Source: Vibrio sp. 10N.286.49.B1 (GTDB taxonomy: Bacteria; Pseudomonadota; Gammaproteobacteria; Enterobacterales; Vibrionaceae). Taken from it: DNA of 64,000 bases. The notes under the pieces are model-generated. The model ran no database searches and had not been told where the DNA came from. It saw only the letters and a list, made by a program, of their open reading frames with translations. The stretch lies in assembly GCF_002873335.1 (NCBI RefSeq), contig NZ_MCUW01000020.1, positions 106,041 to 170,040 of the forward strand. The letters are read 5' to 3'. Below are positions 28,400 to 37,647 of the stretch, piece by piece (position 1 is the stretch's first letter; every line of letters starts with the position of its first letter). A program made the translations under genes and the position numbers.

Positions 28400-29359
28400 T
28401 TGTCGTGCCTTTTCATGTGGTTATTGTTGTTATTTCTGCCAACTCTAGTGGGGGCGGGCGCTTTTTATGCAAAATCTAACTGGGTTCTTGAGAACGCAGC
28501 ATCGTTCGCCATCTTGTTACCCGTTTTTTATACGTTCTGTGCACTTGGCCTACTTATTTGTAAAAAGACTCGTGGCAGTATTTTCGCTTTTTTATTAGCG
28601 GGAGTTTGGGGGAGTGTATTAGGTCAAGTGGTGTACCGGAGTACACATTTTTATACCGACCATAGTGCTTGCACTGACGAGACCGTGAATATTGTTCAAT
28701 ATAATGTCTATTACGATAATCAGAATTTAGAGGCTTTTATCGAGTATGTCGCAGATACCCTACCAGATATCCTCGTTTTACAAGAAGTATCGCCAATTCA
28801 TGGTGAACGTTTACAAGTACTTGAACCTCTCTACCCGTATAAATTCGGTGGACAGAGTCGAGTTGGTTATCCTAGTGGGCAAATGATCCTCAGTCGTAAG
28901 CCTTTATATGGAATGAACACGGCGTCATCGCGCTCAGGTCATAAAATATTAAAAGTAATCTGGCGGGCGACCGCCGATAAAGATGTGTATTTAATTGCTG
29001 CCCATCCACCTTCGCCAAGAACCGAGCAGCTGTGGGTAGAACGAAATGAAGTGATTCGGGATGTCGCGGTTGAGGCTCAGCGCTCACCATTGGATACCAC
29101 ACTTGTCGTCGGTGATTTTAACCTTGCGAGCACAACGTCCCGATTCACGAGTCTAATGTCAACATTTGATACGAAACCGGTCTTTAGTTGGCCAACGTTT
29201 GTAAAGCGTTGGGGGGTGGCATTCCAACCTGTTGTCGCTATCGATCATCTTTGGATTCGAACGACACAAACCACTCAGCCAGCAATTTGCTATCGGCATA
29301 CCGTCAACAGCATCGCAGGATCTGATCACCGACCAGTACGAACCTATTTGAATTTATGA
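28400..29359 (+). CDS. Endonuclease/exonuclease/phosphatase (EEP) family protein with N-terminal membrane helices
   Basis: About 319 residues. Two or three hydrophobic helices come first (FMWLLLLFLPTLVGAGAF and a second near residue 35), then an EEP domain of the DNase I-like fold. Catalytic motifs are VQYNVYY (Asn), LVLQEVSP (Glu), AAHPPSP (His), VVGDFNLAS (Asp/Asn) and GSDHRPVRT (Asp-His). The domain faces either side of the membrane and could be a nuclease or lipid/inositol phosphatase. The start is uncertain: TTG at 28400 or ATG at 28415, neither with a clear ribosome-binding site. Confidence 0.85.
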   Translation: MSCLFMWLLLLFLPTLVGAGAFYAKSNWVLENAASFAILLPVFYTFCALGLLICKKTRGSIFAFLLAGVWGSVLGQVVYRSTHFYTDHSACTDETVNIVQYNVYYDNQNLEAFIEYVADTLPDILVLQEVSPIHGERLQVLEPLYPYKFGGQSRVGYPSGQMILSRKPLYGMNTASSRSGHKILKVIWRATADKDVYLIAAHPPSPRTEQLWVERNEVIRDVAVEAQRSPLDTTLVVGDFNLASTTSRFTSLMSTFDTKPVFSWPTFVKRWGVAFQPVVAIDHLWIRTTQTTQPAICYRHTVNSIAGSDHRPVRTYLNL

Positions 29360-29366
29360 CGCCCAT

Positions 29367-29393
29367 AAAAAAAGCGCCTAAGGCGCTTTTTTT
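29367..29393. terminator. Bidirectional terminator
   Basis: A stem AAAGCGCC / GGCGCTTT with loop TAA is flanked by long A and T tracts. It lies between the convergent EEP-family and PhnA-family genes. Confidence 0.9.
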
Positions 29394-29406
29394 ATCATCT
29401 TTATGG

Positions 29407-29973
29407 TTATTTTTTACGACAATATTCGCAACGTAACCACATCGATTGCCCTTCAACTTTACCAGAGAAAAGCTCAGGGTCATCTTGTGCAAGGCCAATA
29501 TTTCTGACCATAGTACCAATTTTAACCACCATTGAAGACCCTTTGACAGGGAGGTCTTTAATGATGGTGACAGTGTCACCTTTTTGCAAAGGAGCACCGT
29601 GGCAATCAACGTGCTTTAGACCGTCGTTTTCAAGACCCGTCTCAGCCCAAGTTTTGACTTCTTCTTCCATGTACATCATGTCGAGAAGATCTTGTGCCCA
29701 GCCTTCTGCTGAAAGGCGGTGAAGTTGGCGAAATGCGACAACTTGAACAGGGGCAACTTGGCTCCACATGCTATCGTTAAGACAACGCCAGTGGTTCACA
29801 TCCATAGACTCTGGGTTTTCAATTTGGCTTGAACATGTTTCACAAAGCATGATCGCGTGATCAACGGTAACGTGCGAGTGCGGCGCGACAACAAATGGAG
29901 ATAGTGACGTTTCAGCGGCACAAAGTTCACATTTGTTTCCGCAGCGTTCAAGCATCGTTGCTTCAGTAGACAT
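29407..29973 (-). CDS. yjdM: PhnA/YjdM family protein
   Basis: A 188-residue protein of the PhnA (YjdM) type. The N-terminal zinc-ribbon-like part has CGNKCELC and later LCETCSSQ. The C-terminal PhnA domain contains GAPLQKGDTVTIIKDLPVKGSS and KVGT-like KIGTMVRNIGL. Despite the old name it is not part of a C-P lyase operon here, and its role is not settled. It is monocistronic with a shared terminator downstream. Confidence 0.9.
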   Translation of the reverse strand: MSTEATMLERCGNKCELCAAETSLSPFVVAPHSHVTVDHAIMLCETCSSQIENPESMDVNHWRCLNDSMWSQVAPVQVVAFRQLHRLSAEGWAQDLLDMMYMEEEVKTWAETGLENDGLKHVDCHGAPLQKGDTVTIIKDLPVKGSSMVVKIGTMVRNIGLAQDDPELFSGKVEGQSMWLRCEYCRKK

Positions 29974-30110
29974 ACTTAACCCTTATTTTGATGAGATCGG
30001 GCGAAAAGCCTCGTCCGATGGTTATTCTGTGGTACTTAAATTTTAGTATCACCGGATTGATAGCCGCGCATTATACATGGTTTTACTTAAAAGTGTGATA
30101 CAGAAACGGA

Positions 30111-30135
30111 AAAGCACGGCGAGGCGCCGTGCTTT
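30111..30135 (-). terminator. Terminator of the fadL-volA operon
   Basis: A perfect 11-bp GC-rich stem AAAGCACGGCG / CGCCGTGCTTT with a 3-base loop lies 21 bases beyond the volA stop. The U-tract on the minus strand is short (TTTT), so it may be moderately efficient. Confidence 0.7.
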
Positions 30136-30155
30136 GAACCTAAGTGGTCGTTGCG

Positions 30156-32615
30156 TTATTCCAAAACAGAGGACGAGTTGGAGATGACGGCGTTGCCCGT
30201 AGCAATGAAGCTTGTCACTTGACTTTGCATCTCGATATGGTGGGCAAGATCTTGATAAGTCGTCACGTCTTGCACCGAGATATAGCTGCTATGCTTGCCG
30301 ATGTCGCTAAAACGAACAAATGGTGTCGCTTCGGTTGAGCCGCCTTCGTTATTGCGGACAACGGTAAGTCCTAACTTTGTAGCCAAAGGTTCGGTGCCGG
30401 CAAAAAGAGATTGTTGAACGTATTTACTGACGCCTTGCCCTTGGTCAACTAGGCCAGGGACATGGTTGGGGACCGTGCCATCGTCTTTGACTTGGGCCAT
30501 GTAAATCGGTGTGGAGAGCGCTTTTAATAAGGTGGCGTTGGTATAAGGATCAGCGGTATCAAGAACGGTTTGAACGGCATAACTAAACTCAGTCGTCGCA
30601 GTTAAAATACGTTCGTTGTTCGTCGTGGGGTCTTCGCGCTTAAAGGCGTCCAAACATGAATCGTAATAAGTATCGGGGTCTACCGCATATTGGTCACAGG
30701 CACGTGAAGAAACGAAGGCGTCATAACCTAATCCCGCCGATAACGCCACATTGTGAGCAACCAAAGGGCCAAACGACGTTGAACCTAACAAAAGATTAGC
30801 GATTTGACCGCCAGAATTTACAAACGCAGCACGGCTGAATTTAAATAAAGGATCCACTGAGTCATTCAAAGGCGCATTCGCTTGTGTGATTGCAGGGACG
30901 CCTAACACACCACCAAGTGAGTGTCCGATGAAAGCGGGTGGAGTAGTAAGGGTTGAAGGCAGTGTCGCTAGCGCCGTACCAATAAACCCCCCTGTGAGCT
31001 GGTTAGTTGATAACGCCATTCTTAGTGTCATGATATCTAACATTGACTGACGGATATTATCTCGAGCAACGGGTAACACGGTTAGGTTCATGTAGTTTAA
31101 TACATCGTCTTGCGCTGACTTGCCATTTGGCAGCGTTCGATCACCGTGAATCGGCGCGTCGATAGCAATAACGGCTTGACCAGCATTGACAAGGTTGCTG
31201 GCAAAGAAATAGGCGTTTTCTTTCGCTGAAGTAATGCCGTGTTGATACACCACTATGCCTGATATTTGCCCGTTAGTGGGCGTATAAAGTAAAAAGTTAA
31301 CTTCTTGTATGGATTTGACTGCAGGTACCGGTGAGTAACGTGTCACGATACGCTCTGAGTCAAACGTACTGCCATCAAGCTTCGTGAAAGATAACCCCAT
31401 CAACTCAGGTAAGAGAGAACTGGGATCTGACATAAACGTATTAGGATCGATACTGTGGTCTTTTAATTGATCAACAAAATTCGTTCTTTCGGCATCATCG
31501 CCAATAATACTGTTGGCGATAGCGAGACTGTCTGTACCCGATTCAAATGGCTGCGTATTCCAATTGTCCCCCGTTTCTAAATAGTAAGGCAGTTTAACCA
31601 CACCTTTGGTAACAGAAACGGCGAGAGGAGTGGTGTTATTGTAGTTTGCGATAACCGCATTTCGTTCAGTATCAGTCAGCTTCAAATAAGTGTTGAAGTT
31701 GTCATCATTGGCGAGCGCCGTCGCGAAATCAACCGACGTACCGAACGTCATGCTACCAATGCTATTTACGTCAATGCTATCGATATTGTTGGGGTTTGCT
31801 GAGCCTTTCCAAATATCGCTGTAATCGGTATTGGGTGCTTGGGCGGCGGCTAGCATTGCTTTGGTAGCATAAAGCGTTGCACCAATCGATTGAGTAGAAA
31901 ACCACGTTGAGTAAACAATATCGTTAGGGTCAATACTTCCACCTGACCCCGCGGCGATAAGGGATTCGACACCTTGAACAACCTTTTGTGCAGACGCTAG
32001 TGAGCCTTCTGTGTAAATTTTTGTTTTGGATTTAAGCGCTGCGTAGCTCTGCGATGTGCCGACAGAGAGCCCATTGCTATCGAGCAGTGAATTGTTAACC
32101 GAGATAATGTATTCACTGGAACCAGAAAGATCTTTGAGTAAGACCACGACTAATGTGTTTCCACTAGTCTGTAAAACGTAATCGTCACCATACGTCAGCA
32201 ACTTTTCGGGGAGCGGTGACGATCCTGTTAGCCCTTCTGTGAGCTTGACTATGGTCACCGATGTTGTTGATGGGGTAGCGCTTAACGGGCTATCAAAATT
32301 GATAGCAATAGGCTGAGTGGTTGACCATCCATCAACTTGGCCCATTGCTGCAATGGGGTTACTGAGATTTTCGTTGCCGCTAGTCGGGATTTCTAACGTA
32401 CCGTCAACCGTATTCATGAGAGCAAAGGTTGGAAAGGGCACGTCAGCATTAGCGCCTTGCAGTGTATACACCACGTTTGTAGGCTGATTTAAGGATGTTT
32501 GAATATAGTCTTCATAAGCCGTCGAAGTGGGTGTTCCGGAGAGTTCGCTCTCACCACCACAACCAGACAAAAGAAAAACGCCGGACATGAGTGACACTAA
32601 ATATAACTTTTTCAT
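30156..32615 (-). CDS. volA: VolA-type surface lysophospholipase lipoprotein
   Basis: An 819-residue lipoprotein (signal MKKLYLVSLMSGVFLLSGCGG, lipobox SGC) of the VolA/Pla-1/cef family, with SD AAGGA. An N-terminal Ig-like half is followed by an alpha/beta-hydrolase half. FIGHSLGGVLG at about residue 562 carries the nucleophile Ser, YQHGITSAKENAY is the oxyanion-hole region, and VKDDGTVPN and KHSSY near the end could supply acid and His. In V. cholerae VolA cleaves lysophosphatidylcholine at the cell surface to release fatty acid. The gene follows fadL by 18 bases, as in that system. Confidence 0.92.
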   Translation of the reverse strand: MKKLYLVSLMSGVFLLSGCGGESELSGTPTSTAYEDYIQTSLNQPTNVVYTLQGANADVPFPTFALMNTVDGTLEIPTSGNENLSNPIAAMGQVDGWSTTQPIAINFDSPLSATPSTTSVTIVKLTEGLTGSSPLPEKLLTYGDDYVLQTSGNTLVVVLLKDLSGSSEYIISVNNSLLDSNGLSVGTSQSYAALKSKTKIYTEGSLASAQKVVQGVESLIAAGSGGSIDPNDIVYSTWFSTQSIGATLYATKAMLAAAQAPNTDYSDIWKGSANPNNIDSIDVNSIGSMTFGTSVDFATALANDDNFNTYLKLTDTERNAVIANYNNTTPLAVSVTKGVVKLPYYLETGDNWNTQPFESGTDSLAIANSIIGDDAERTNFVDQLKDHSIDPNTFMSDPSSLLPELMGLSFTKLDGSTFDSERIVTRYSPVPAVKSIQEVNFLLYTPTNGQISGIVVYQHGITSAKENAYFFASNLVNAGQAVIAIDAPIHGDRTLPNGKSAQDDVLNYMNLTVLPVARDNIRQSMLDIMTLRMALSTNQLTGGFIGTALATLPSTLTTPPAFIGHSLGGVLGVPAITQANAPLNDSVDPLFKFSRAAFVNSGGQIANLLLGSTSFGPLVAHNVALSAGLGYDAFVSSRACDQYAVDPDTYYDSCLDAFKREDPTTNNERILTATTEFSYAVQTVLDTADPYTNATLLKALSTPIYMAQVKDDGTVPNHVPGLVDQGQGVSKYVQQSLFAGTEPLATKLGLTVVRNNEGGSTEATPFVRFSDIGKHSSYISVQDVTTYQDLAHHIEMQSQVTSFIATGNAVISNSSSVLE

Positions 32616-32633
32616 CGTCGTATCCTTACTGAC

Positions 32634-33881
32634 TTAATTGAAAACGTAGTTGAGCTGCAAGGCACCAATATAGGCATTTGACTCGCCACTAAACGCTAAT
32701 TCCTGACCGAGTTTGTCGGTTTCGGTGAATGATCCTGATTTTCCGTACAGGTAGGTGAAGCCAGCGTCTAGTGAGAGAGCTGCACTGACTTGGTAGGTGA
32801 GACCTGCTGAATACCAATAGCGGTCTGAGTCAGGGATACTTAACGTGGCTTGACCCGCTTGTTTATCGAGTGCGAAGCCAGCACGTAGCGTCCAGTCATG
32901 ATTTAAATAGTGGGTAAAGCCTGCAGAGTAACGGTTGCTGTCTTCATAGCTTTCGTTTTTATAAAAACATTCACCGGGCACGCCTCCACCGGTACAATTG
33001 GGAGAGGTCGCCTTAAGCTCTTTAAAGGCACTCCATTCTGTTCGTTGTAAGCCGTAGTGTATTGCCCATTTTTCTGCGACTTTGTGGTAACCAGAAAACT
33101 CCCAAATAGCGGGGAGTGTGACGTCTAAGTTTGCGGCCGTATTCGTAGGTGTCGAAATGCCACTGTCATAGCTTGAAAAATCGCCATCTTTGAACGATAG
33201 GTCAATGGCGGATCGATAAGAGAAGCCGAATCGATGGTCATCATTGATTTCATATAGCGCACCAAGATTCCATCCAAAAGCATAGGTATCCCCTTTCATC
33301 GAGATGAGCTTGTCACTGGGTGAGCCGCCAAGGAAAGGAGCCAATGCGCCTTTGTGACGATCGAGTTCCGCTTCGGCATACACTAAATTTACCCCGCCCC
33401 CTAAAGAAAAGTGATCATTAATACGATAGGCAATATTGGGGTTGAGGTTGACTGAGATTAATGAGGTATTGCCCGCAAGATCGCCAGCCGAAGCGCTATC
33501 TGGATAATCAGTTGCCACACCATAGGTGCTGAAGAGTCCAATCCCCCACGCCCACTGGTCGTTAATTGGGCTAATGTAATAAGCACCTGGAACGATTTGT
33601 GACGGTGCGATGTCCTTCATTTCTTGATTGTTAGTGGTATCGGTAATGTTAACATTTGGATCGACAAGGGTAATCGCACCTGAAAATTGTGCGGCGTCGA
33701 ACAATGTCATTGCCGCCGGATTTCTTGCGAGTACACTGGCGTTATCGGCTACAGCGCCTTCACCAGAGAAAGCACGGCCTAAACCAGATGCTGAGTGTTC
33801 GTTGGCTTGAAACCCAGCAGCTAGCGATGTCGGCGCGACAACCCCCAGAAGGATAGGGGTGAGGAGAGCTCTTTTCTTCAT
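32634..33881 (-). CDS. fadL: Outer-membrane long-chain fatty acid transporter FadL
   Basis: A 415-residue FadL-family barrel with a signal peptide ending SLAAG and the N-terminal hatch motif FQANEHSASGLGRAFSGEGAVADNASV followed by NPAAM. The final strand ends LQLNYVFN with a terminal aromatic-Asn pattern. It passes long-chain fatty acids across the outer membrane by lateral diffusion. The gene leads the fadL-volA operon (SD AAAGGGA), with a FadR-type operator 69-83 bases upstream. Confidence 0.93.
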   Translation of the reverse strand: MKKRALLTPILLGVVAPTSLAAGFQANEHSASGLGRAFSGEGAVADNASVLARNPAAMTLFDAAQFSGAITLVDPNVNITDTTNNQEMKDIAPSQIVPGAYYISPINDQWAWGIGLFSTYGVATDYPDSASAGDLAGNTSLISVNLNPNIAYRINDHFSLGGGVNLVYAEAELDRHKGALAPFLGGSPSDKLISMKGDTYAFGWNLGALYEINDDHRFGFSYRSAIDLSFKDGDFSSYDSGISTPTNTAANLDVTLPAIWEFSGYHKVAEKWAIHYGLQRTEWSAFKELKATSPNCTGGGVPGECFYKNESYEDSNRYSAGFTHYLNHDWTLRAGFALDKQAGQATLSIPDSDRYWYSAGLTYQVSAALSLDAGFTYLYGKSGSFTETDKLGQELAFSGESNAYIGALQLNYVFN

Positions 33882-33949
33882 TCTAAATTCCCTTTAAGAA
33901 GTCATTCACCATCGTGCGCATATGATTTGTATTTTTGGCAATATAGTGT

Positions 33950-33964
33950 CTGATCTGACCAGTT
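33950..33964. promoter_or_regulatory. FadR-type operator upstream of fadL
   Basis: CTGATCTGACCAGTT, read on the complementary strand as AACTGGTCAGATCAG, differs from the symmetric FadR consensus (CTGGTCnGACCAG core) at a single base. It lies 69-83 bases before the fadL start codon, where a promoter-region site would be expected. FadR is a known regulator of fadL in Vibrio and E. coli. Confidence 0.8.
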
Positions 33965-34132
33965 GTTAACTATATGTAAATAAAAAGTAAATGCAAGGTG
34001 ATTATTTAACCAGGTGATATGGGTTAAAAAACAGGGATACAAGGAATGATGAAAGTAACGATGGGGGAGGCTGGTTTTTTGACTGTGCCGTGATTACGTT
34101 GATGTCGCCACGGCACGCCTTAGTTTAAGGGG

Positions 34133-34924
34133 TTAGCTGGGAATACGACAGCTAGGTGTTGCAGCATTGTAAGCGGGTAACGTCGCCGCTTTTGCCTTAA
34201 GATCGTTGATTCGCGTATCGTGAGAAGGGTGTGTCGATAATAATTCTGGCGGTTGGTTTCCCCCTGAAGCTTTTGCCATGTTTTTCCATAAATCGACACT
34301 TTGTTGTGGATCAAAGCCGCTCTTTGCCATTAATTCTAAGCCAACGATATCCGCCTCTGACTCTTGCGTTCGACCATATGGAAGAATAACGCCATATTGA
34401 ACCCCAACGCCTAGTGCTGCCATGGTGACACTTTGGTACTGAGAACCCCCTAGCGCGACGTTGGTAATTTGCATACCGGTGTTCGCTATTTGGGACTGCG
34501 ATAACCGCTCGTTGCTGTGATCGGCTAGAACATGGGCGACTTCATGTCCAATAACCGTAGCGAGCTGATCTGGGGTGACCGCGACGTTGAGCAAGCCGGT
34601 ATAAACGCCAATTTTTCCGCCAGGTAAAGCGAATGCATTCACTTGGTCACTGTCAAAAACCACTACCTCCCATTCCGAAAACTCTGCCTGCGGAGGAACG
34701 TGATCGGTAATGGTTTTTGCTACACACTGTACATAAGCATTGATCGCTTTGTTGGTGCTTATTTTTTGTTCTTGTTTCATTTGCTCAAAAGACTGTGAAC
34801 CGAGCTGACTCATTTCATTATCGGAGAATAAAATAAGTTGGTTTCGGCCCGTAGGTGATGACGAGCAAGCTGCAATTGCTGTAGTGACCAAAGCGGTACC
34901 ACATACTTTTGCCCAAGTTTTCAT
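34133..34924 (-). CDS. M48-family metalloprotease, lipoprotein (LoiP-like)
   Basis: A 263-residue protein. The frame is longer (to 35002), but the ATG at 34924, with AAAGGAG upstream, starts a lipoprotein signal ending IAACSS. The M48 domain has GHEVAHVLADHSNER (HEXXH, about residue 127) and the third-ligand motif ESEADIVGLEL. Homologues such as LoiP/YcaL are periplasmic or outer-membrane zinc proteases acting in envelope quality control. It is a single gene between fadL and menI, divergent from menI. Confidence 0.9.
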   Translation of the reverse strand: MKTWAKVCGTALVTTAIAACSSSPTGRNQLILFSDNEMSQLGSQSFEQMKQEQKISTNKAINAYVQCVAKTITDHVPPQAEFSEWEVVVFDSDQVNAFALPGGKIGVYTGLLNVAVTPDQLATVIGHEVAHVLADHSNERLSQSQIANTGMQITNVALGGSQYQSVTMAALGVGVQYGVILPYGRTQESEADIVGLELMAKSGFDPQQSVDLWKNMAKASGGNQPPELLSTHPSHDTRINDLKAKAATLPAYNAATPSCRIPS

Positions 34925-35141
34925 AATGACGCGGCTCCTTTGCTTCCATTCGAGTGCTTCCATTCGAGAGTCCCTTGAGAATCTACGTAGCGTGATTAAC
35001 AAATTTCTATCGTGTGCCTTGTAAACCTTAAGAGCGGATATAACACTTCAACGATGGTTTCCGATTATTCTGATATTTGCCAATTGAGATAACTCAAGGC
35101 ATGATGTTTTTTATTCTTGACCCTAAGTATAGGATTTAACA

Positions 35142-35576
35142 GTGAGTATTTGGAAGAAGAAACTCTCATTAGCTGCGCTAAATCGCACTTCCGAGAATAC
35201 GCTGATTGAACATCTACAGATTGAATACACGGCTTTTTCGGACAATTCCCTGTCGGCGACCATGCCAGTTTGTAGTTTTACCCATCAACCGCTAGGGATG
35301 TTGCATGGCGGCGCATCAGTGGTTCTGGCAGAGACCCTAGGCTCACTTGCTGCCAATTACTGTGTGGATGAAAACCACTATTGTGTGGGGCTGGATATTA
35401 ATGCCAACCATGTAAGAGCAATGCGTTCAGGTATCGTAATCGGGACCGCAACGCCGATTCACCTCGGCGTCTCTACTCAAGTATGGCAAATAGACATCAC
35501 TGATTCAAAACAAAGATTGGTGTGTACGAGCCGGTTAACGATTGCGGTGAAAAAACACAAAAAGGCGACAGCATGA
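35142..35576 (+). CDS. menI: Hotdog-fold acyl-CoA thioesterase, MenI/YdiI-like
   Basis: A 144-residue hotdog thioesterase starting at GTG. It closely follows E. coli MenI (YdiI): ATMPVCSFTHQPLGMLHGGASVVLAETLGSLAA contains the catalytic Glu in the helix after HGG, and GLDINANHVRAMRSG and HLGVSTQVWQIDI follow. MenI hydrolyses DHNA-CoA in menaquinone synthesis, but relatives have broad acyl-CoA activity. The stop overlaps the next gene's start (ATGA). Confidence 0.9.
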   Translation: MSIWKKKLSLAALNRTSENTLIEHLQIEYTAFSDNSLSATMPVCSFTHQPLGMLHGGASVVLAETLGSLAANYCVDENHYCVGLDINANHVRAMRSGIVIGTATPIHLGVSTQVWQIDITDSKQRLVCTSRLTIAVKKHKKATA

Positions 35577-35806
35577 CGGTCGAATTTAGTGGGGGAAAAG
35601 TGCTCACAACCCCGCATGAAATCGTGGTGCGATTGACGACGGGCCATACTACGCTGCAAGCACAGGTTGATGCGGTCCAACTTATATTGCCAGCGTGCGT
35701 GATTTCGGCGAACGGTTCAGAATGCAAGTGGTCGATTCGGTTGGATAATGAAGCACAAATTCAGCAGATTGCGAATGAGACCAGCATCGAGATTCTGTCC
35801 ATGTAA
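35573..35806 (+). CDS. DUF3389 family protein
   Basis: A 77-residue protein that overlaps the menI stop codon (ATGA at 35573-35576) and is thus translationally coupled to it. The sequence starts MTVEFSGGKVLTTPHEI and has CKWSIRLDNEAQIQQIA, fitting DUF3389, a Vibrio-type family of unknown function. No known catalytic motif is seen. The pairing with a thioesterase suggests a shared but unknown role. Confidence 0.75.
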   Translation: MTVEFSGGKVLTTPHEIVVRLTTGHTTLQAQVDAVQLILPACVISANGSECKWSIRLDNEAQIQQIANETSIEILSM

Positions 35807-35824
35807 CTTGCTAATTGGTGTAGT

Positions 35825-35870
35825 AAAGAGGAAACTAACGTTAAAGTTATTAAGTTAGTGTTTCCTCTTT
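35825..35870 (+). promoter_or_regulatory. Long inverted repeat abutting the sgrR start codon
   Basis: AAAGAGGAAACTAAC at 35825-35839 pairs with GTTAGTGTTTCCTCTTT at 35854-35870, leaving a 14-base loop and a 2-base bulge. The second arm ends exactly at the ATG of the SgrR-type gene, and no Shine-Dalgarno is visible there. It could be a terminator for menI-DUF3389, a translational control hairpin or an operator. Confidence 0.6.
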
Positions 35871-37592
35871 ATGAGTAGTCCTCGTCTTCGCAAACAATTT
35901 GAAATCCTATTTGAACACTTCTCTGGTCAAAACGCTGAAACTCAGCTTGATGATGTCACTGAAATCCTCTTTTGTACGCGTCGAAACGCCCGCATTGTAT
36001 TAAATAAACTGGAAGAGGAGGGATGGATTGAATGGCATCCCGCCGCGGGGCGAGGAAAGCTATCCAAGCTGAATTTTAAGCAAAACCGCAATGATGTCAG
36101 CGAAACGCTGGCGAGGCGTTACCTAGAAGAAGGTCGAATTGGGCACGCACTGAATGTGTTGGATAAAGACACCAACCGCCTAAGTAATGTGATTCAAAGT
36201 TATTTAGGGGTGACCCAGACCGATGGTAAGCAAGTTATCCGTTTGCCTTATTATCGGGCACTTTCCATGCTTAACCCGTCTAAACCATTGCGACGTTCAG
36301 AACTTCACATTGCACGGCAGGTGTTCAGTGGACTAACAAAGCTTGATGAACACGATGAAATAAAACCTGATTTAGCCCATCACTGGCAACAACTAACCGA
36401 TTGTCATTGGCGCTTTTATATTCGTCCTGGGGTGCGATTCCATAATGGTGAGCCATTAACAACAGAGCACATCAAAGCGAGTATTGAGTCGTTAAAAGAA
36501 GTTCGGTTATTTTCACATATCGATGAAGTCGTGAGCCCATCGGCCTGGGTACTCGATATTCATTTTAGTCGCCCTGACTACCATGCAGCATTTTTGTTCG
36601 CGGAAATCAGTGCGAAAATACTGCCACCGCCTGATATGAGAAAAGAGGATTTTGACCGCTTCCCCGTAGGCACTGGTCCATACAGCGTGACCACCAATAA
36701 TGAGAAACGACTGATTTTAACCGCATTTGATGGGTATTTTGGCTATCGACCGCTCCTTGATACGGTTGAGGTATGGATTATTGATGAGCCACATTCTACG
36801 TTAGTGTTTCCAACATTGGCTGATCCTGTTGCCGGTGCACGTTCAGAAAAGCATGATGATATTGACCTTGATCCTGGGTGTACTTACCTCCTTCTTAACC
36901 GGGTTAATGGGTTGGCAAAAGACGATGAATGGGCACGCTATCTCACGAAAAAGCTAACCTCATTATCGGTATTTAAAAAGCTACCCGAGCGCACGGTGAC
37001 TGACCTCGGTATTATACCTGCTCATGGGCTAAAGCCAGGTTGGTACCATCAGCCAACTCATAGTGATTCCTCTCTTGAAATTGGGGGCGTAAACCTAGAA
37101 CTTACACGTGATATTAGAATTGCCTATTATTCTGAGCATCCAACGTTTCCGGATATTTCCAATGCCATTGAGCAGCTTCTAAAGCAAGATGGTATTCGAA
37201 CGCATTTTATTCGTTACGGGCATGACTCACCGGATCCTAAAGATGTCGATATCTGGATTCGACCAATGGGTATTGCAACGAAAAGAGAAGAGGCGATTGC
37301 AGGTTGGCTATTGGATTATAGTGGCATTGAAGCCATGTCTAAGCCTGAAGATTTCTTAGTTTGGTCTAATCTAGTTGAAGAGTGGCAAAGCCAGAAAGAA
37401 TTTAAGTTTCCGGCGCAAGAAATAGCGAAACGGCTTGTTCAAAGTTATCAAGTTATTCCTATGTTTCACTGCTGGTTAGGCATAAGTAAAGACCATTGCG
37501 GAAGTTTACAAAATGCCAAGTGTAACGCTTTGGGTTGGTTTGACTTTAGTCAGGTATGGGTAAAACCTGATGTATTGGAGCCCAATGATTAG
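35871..37592 (+). CDS. sgrR: SgrR-family transcriptional regulator
   Basis: A 573-residue protein. The N-terminal winged helix begins SPRLRKQFEILFEHF and has ILFCTRRNARIVLNKLEEEGWIEWHPAAGRGK, as in SgrR. The C-terminal solute-binding-protein domain (SBP_bac_5 type) includes LARQVFSGL-like ARQVFSGLTKLDE and DCHWRFYIRPGVRFHNGEPL. In E. coli SgrR senses sugar-phosphate stress and activates the SgrS small RNA. No SgrS-like RNA was recognised here. The start abuts an unusual hairpin. Confidence 0.88.
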   Translation: MSSPRLRKQFEILFEHFSGQNAETQLDDVTEILFCTRRNARIVLNKLEEEGWIEWHPAAGRGKLSKLNFKQNRNDVSETLARRYLEEGRIGHALNVLDKDTNRLSNVIQSYLGVTQTDGKQVIRLPYYRALSMLNPSKPLRRSELHIARQVFSGLTKLDEHDEIKPDLAHHWQQLTDCHWRFYIRPGVRFHNGEPLTTEHIKASIESLKEVRLFSHIDEVVSPSAWVLDIHFSRPDYHAAFLFAEISAKILPPPDMRKEDFDRFPVGTGPYSVTTNNEKRLILTAFDGYFGYRPLLDTVEVWIIDEPHSTLVFPTLADPVAGARSEKHDDIDLDPGCTYLLLNRVNGLAKDDEWARYLTKKLTSLSVFKKLPERTVTDLGIIPAHGLKPGWYHQPTHSDSSLEIGGVNLELTRDIRIAYYSEHPTFPDISNAIEQLLKQDGIRTHFIRYGHDSPDPKDVDIWIRPMGIATKREEAIAGWLLDYSGIEAMSKPEDFLVWSNLVEEWQSQKEFKFPAQEIAKRLVQSYQVIPMFHCWLGISKDHCGSLQNAKCNALGWFDFSQVWVKPDVLEPND

Positions 37593-37647
37593 TGGCAATA
37601 TCAATATTAATTCCAATGGCATAGGTTGACTAAAGTAGGCGTGCATT

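Noticed and set aside
34084..34116. GTGCCGTG...CACGGCAC as terminator of the M48 gene
   Set aside because: The loop is long and there is no T-tract on the minus strand after the stem.
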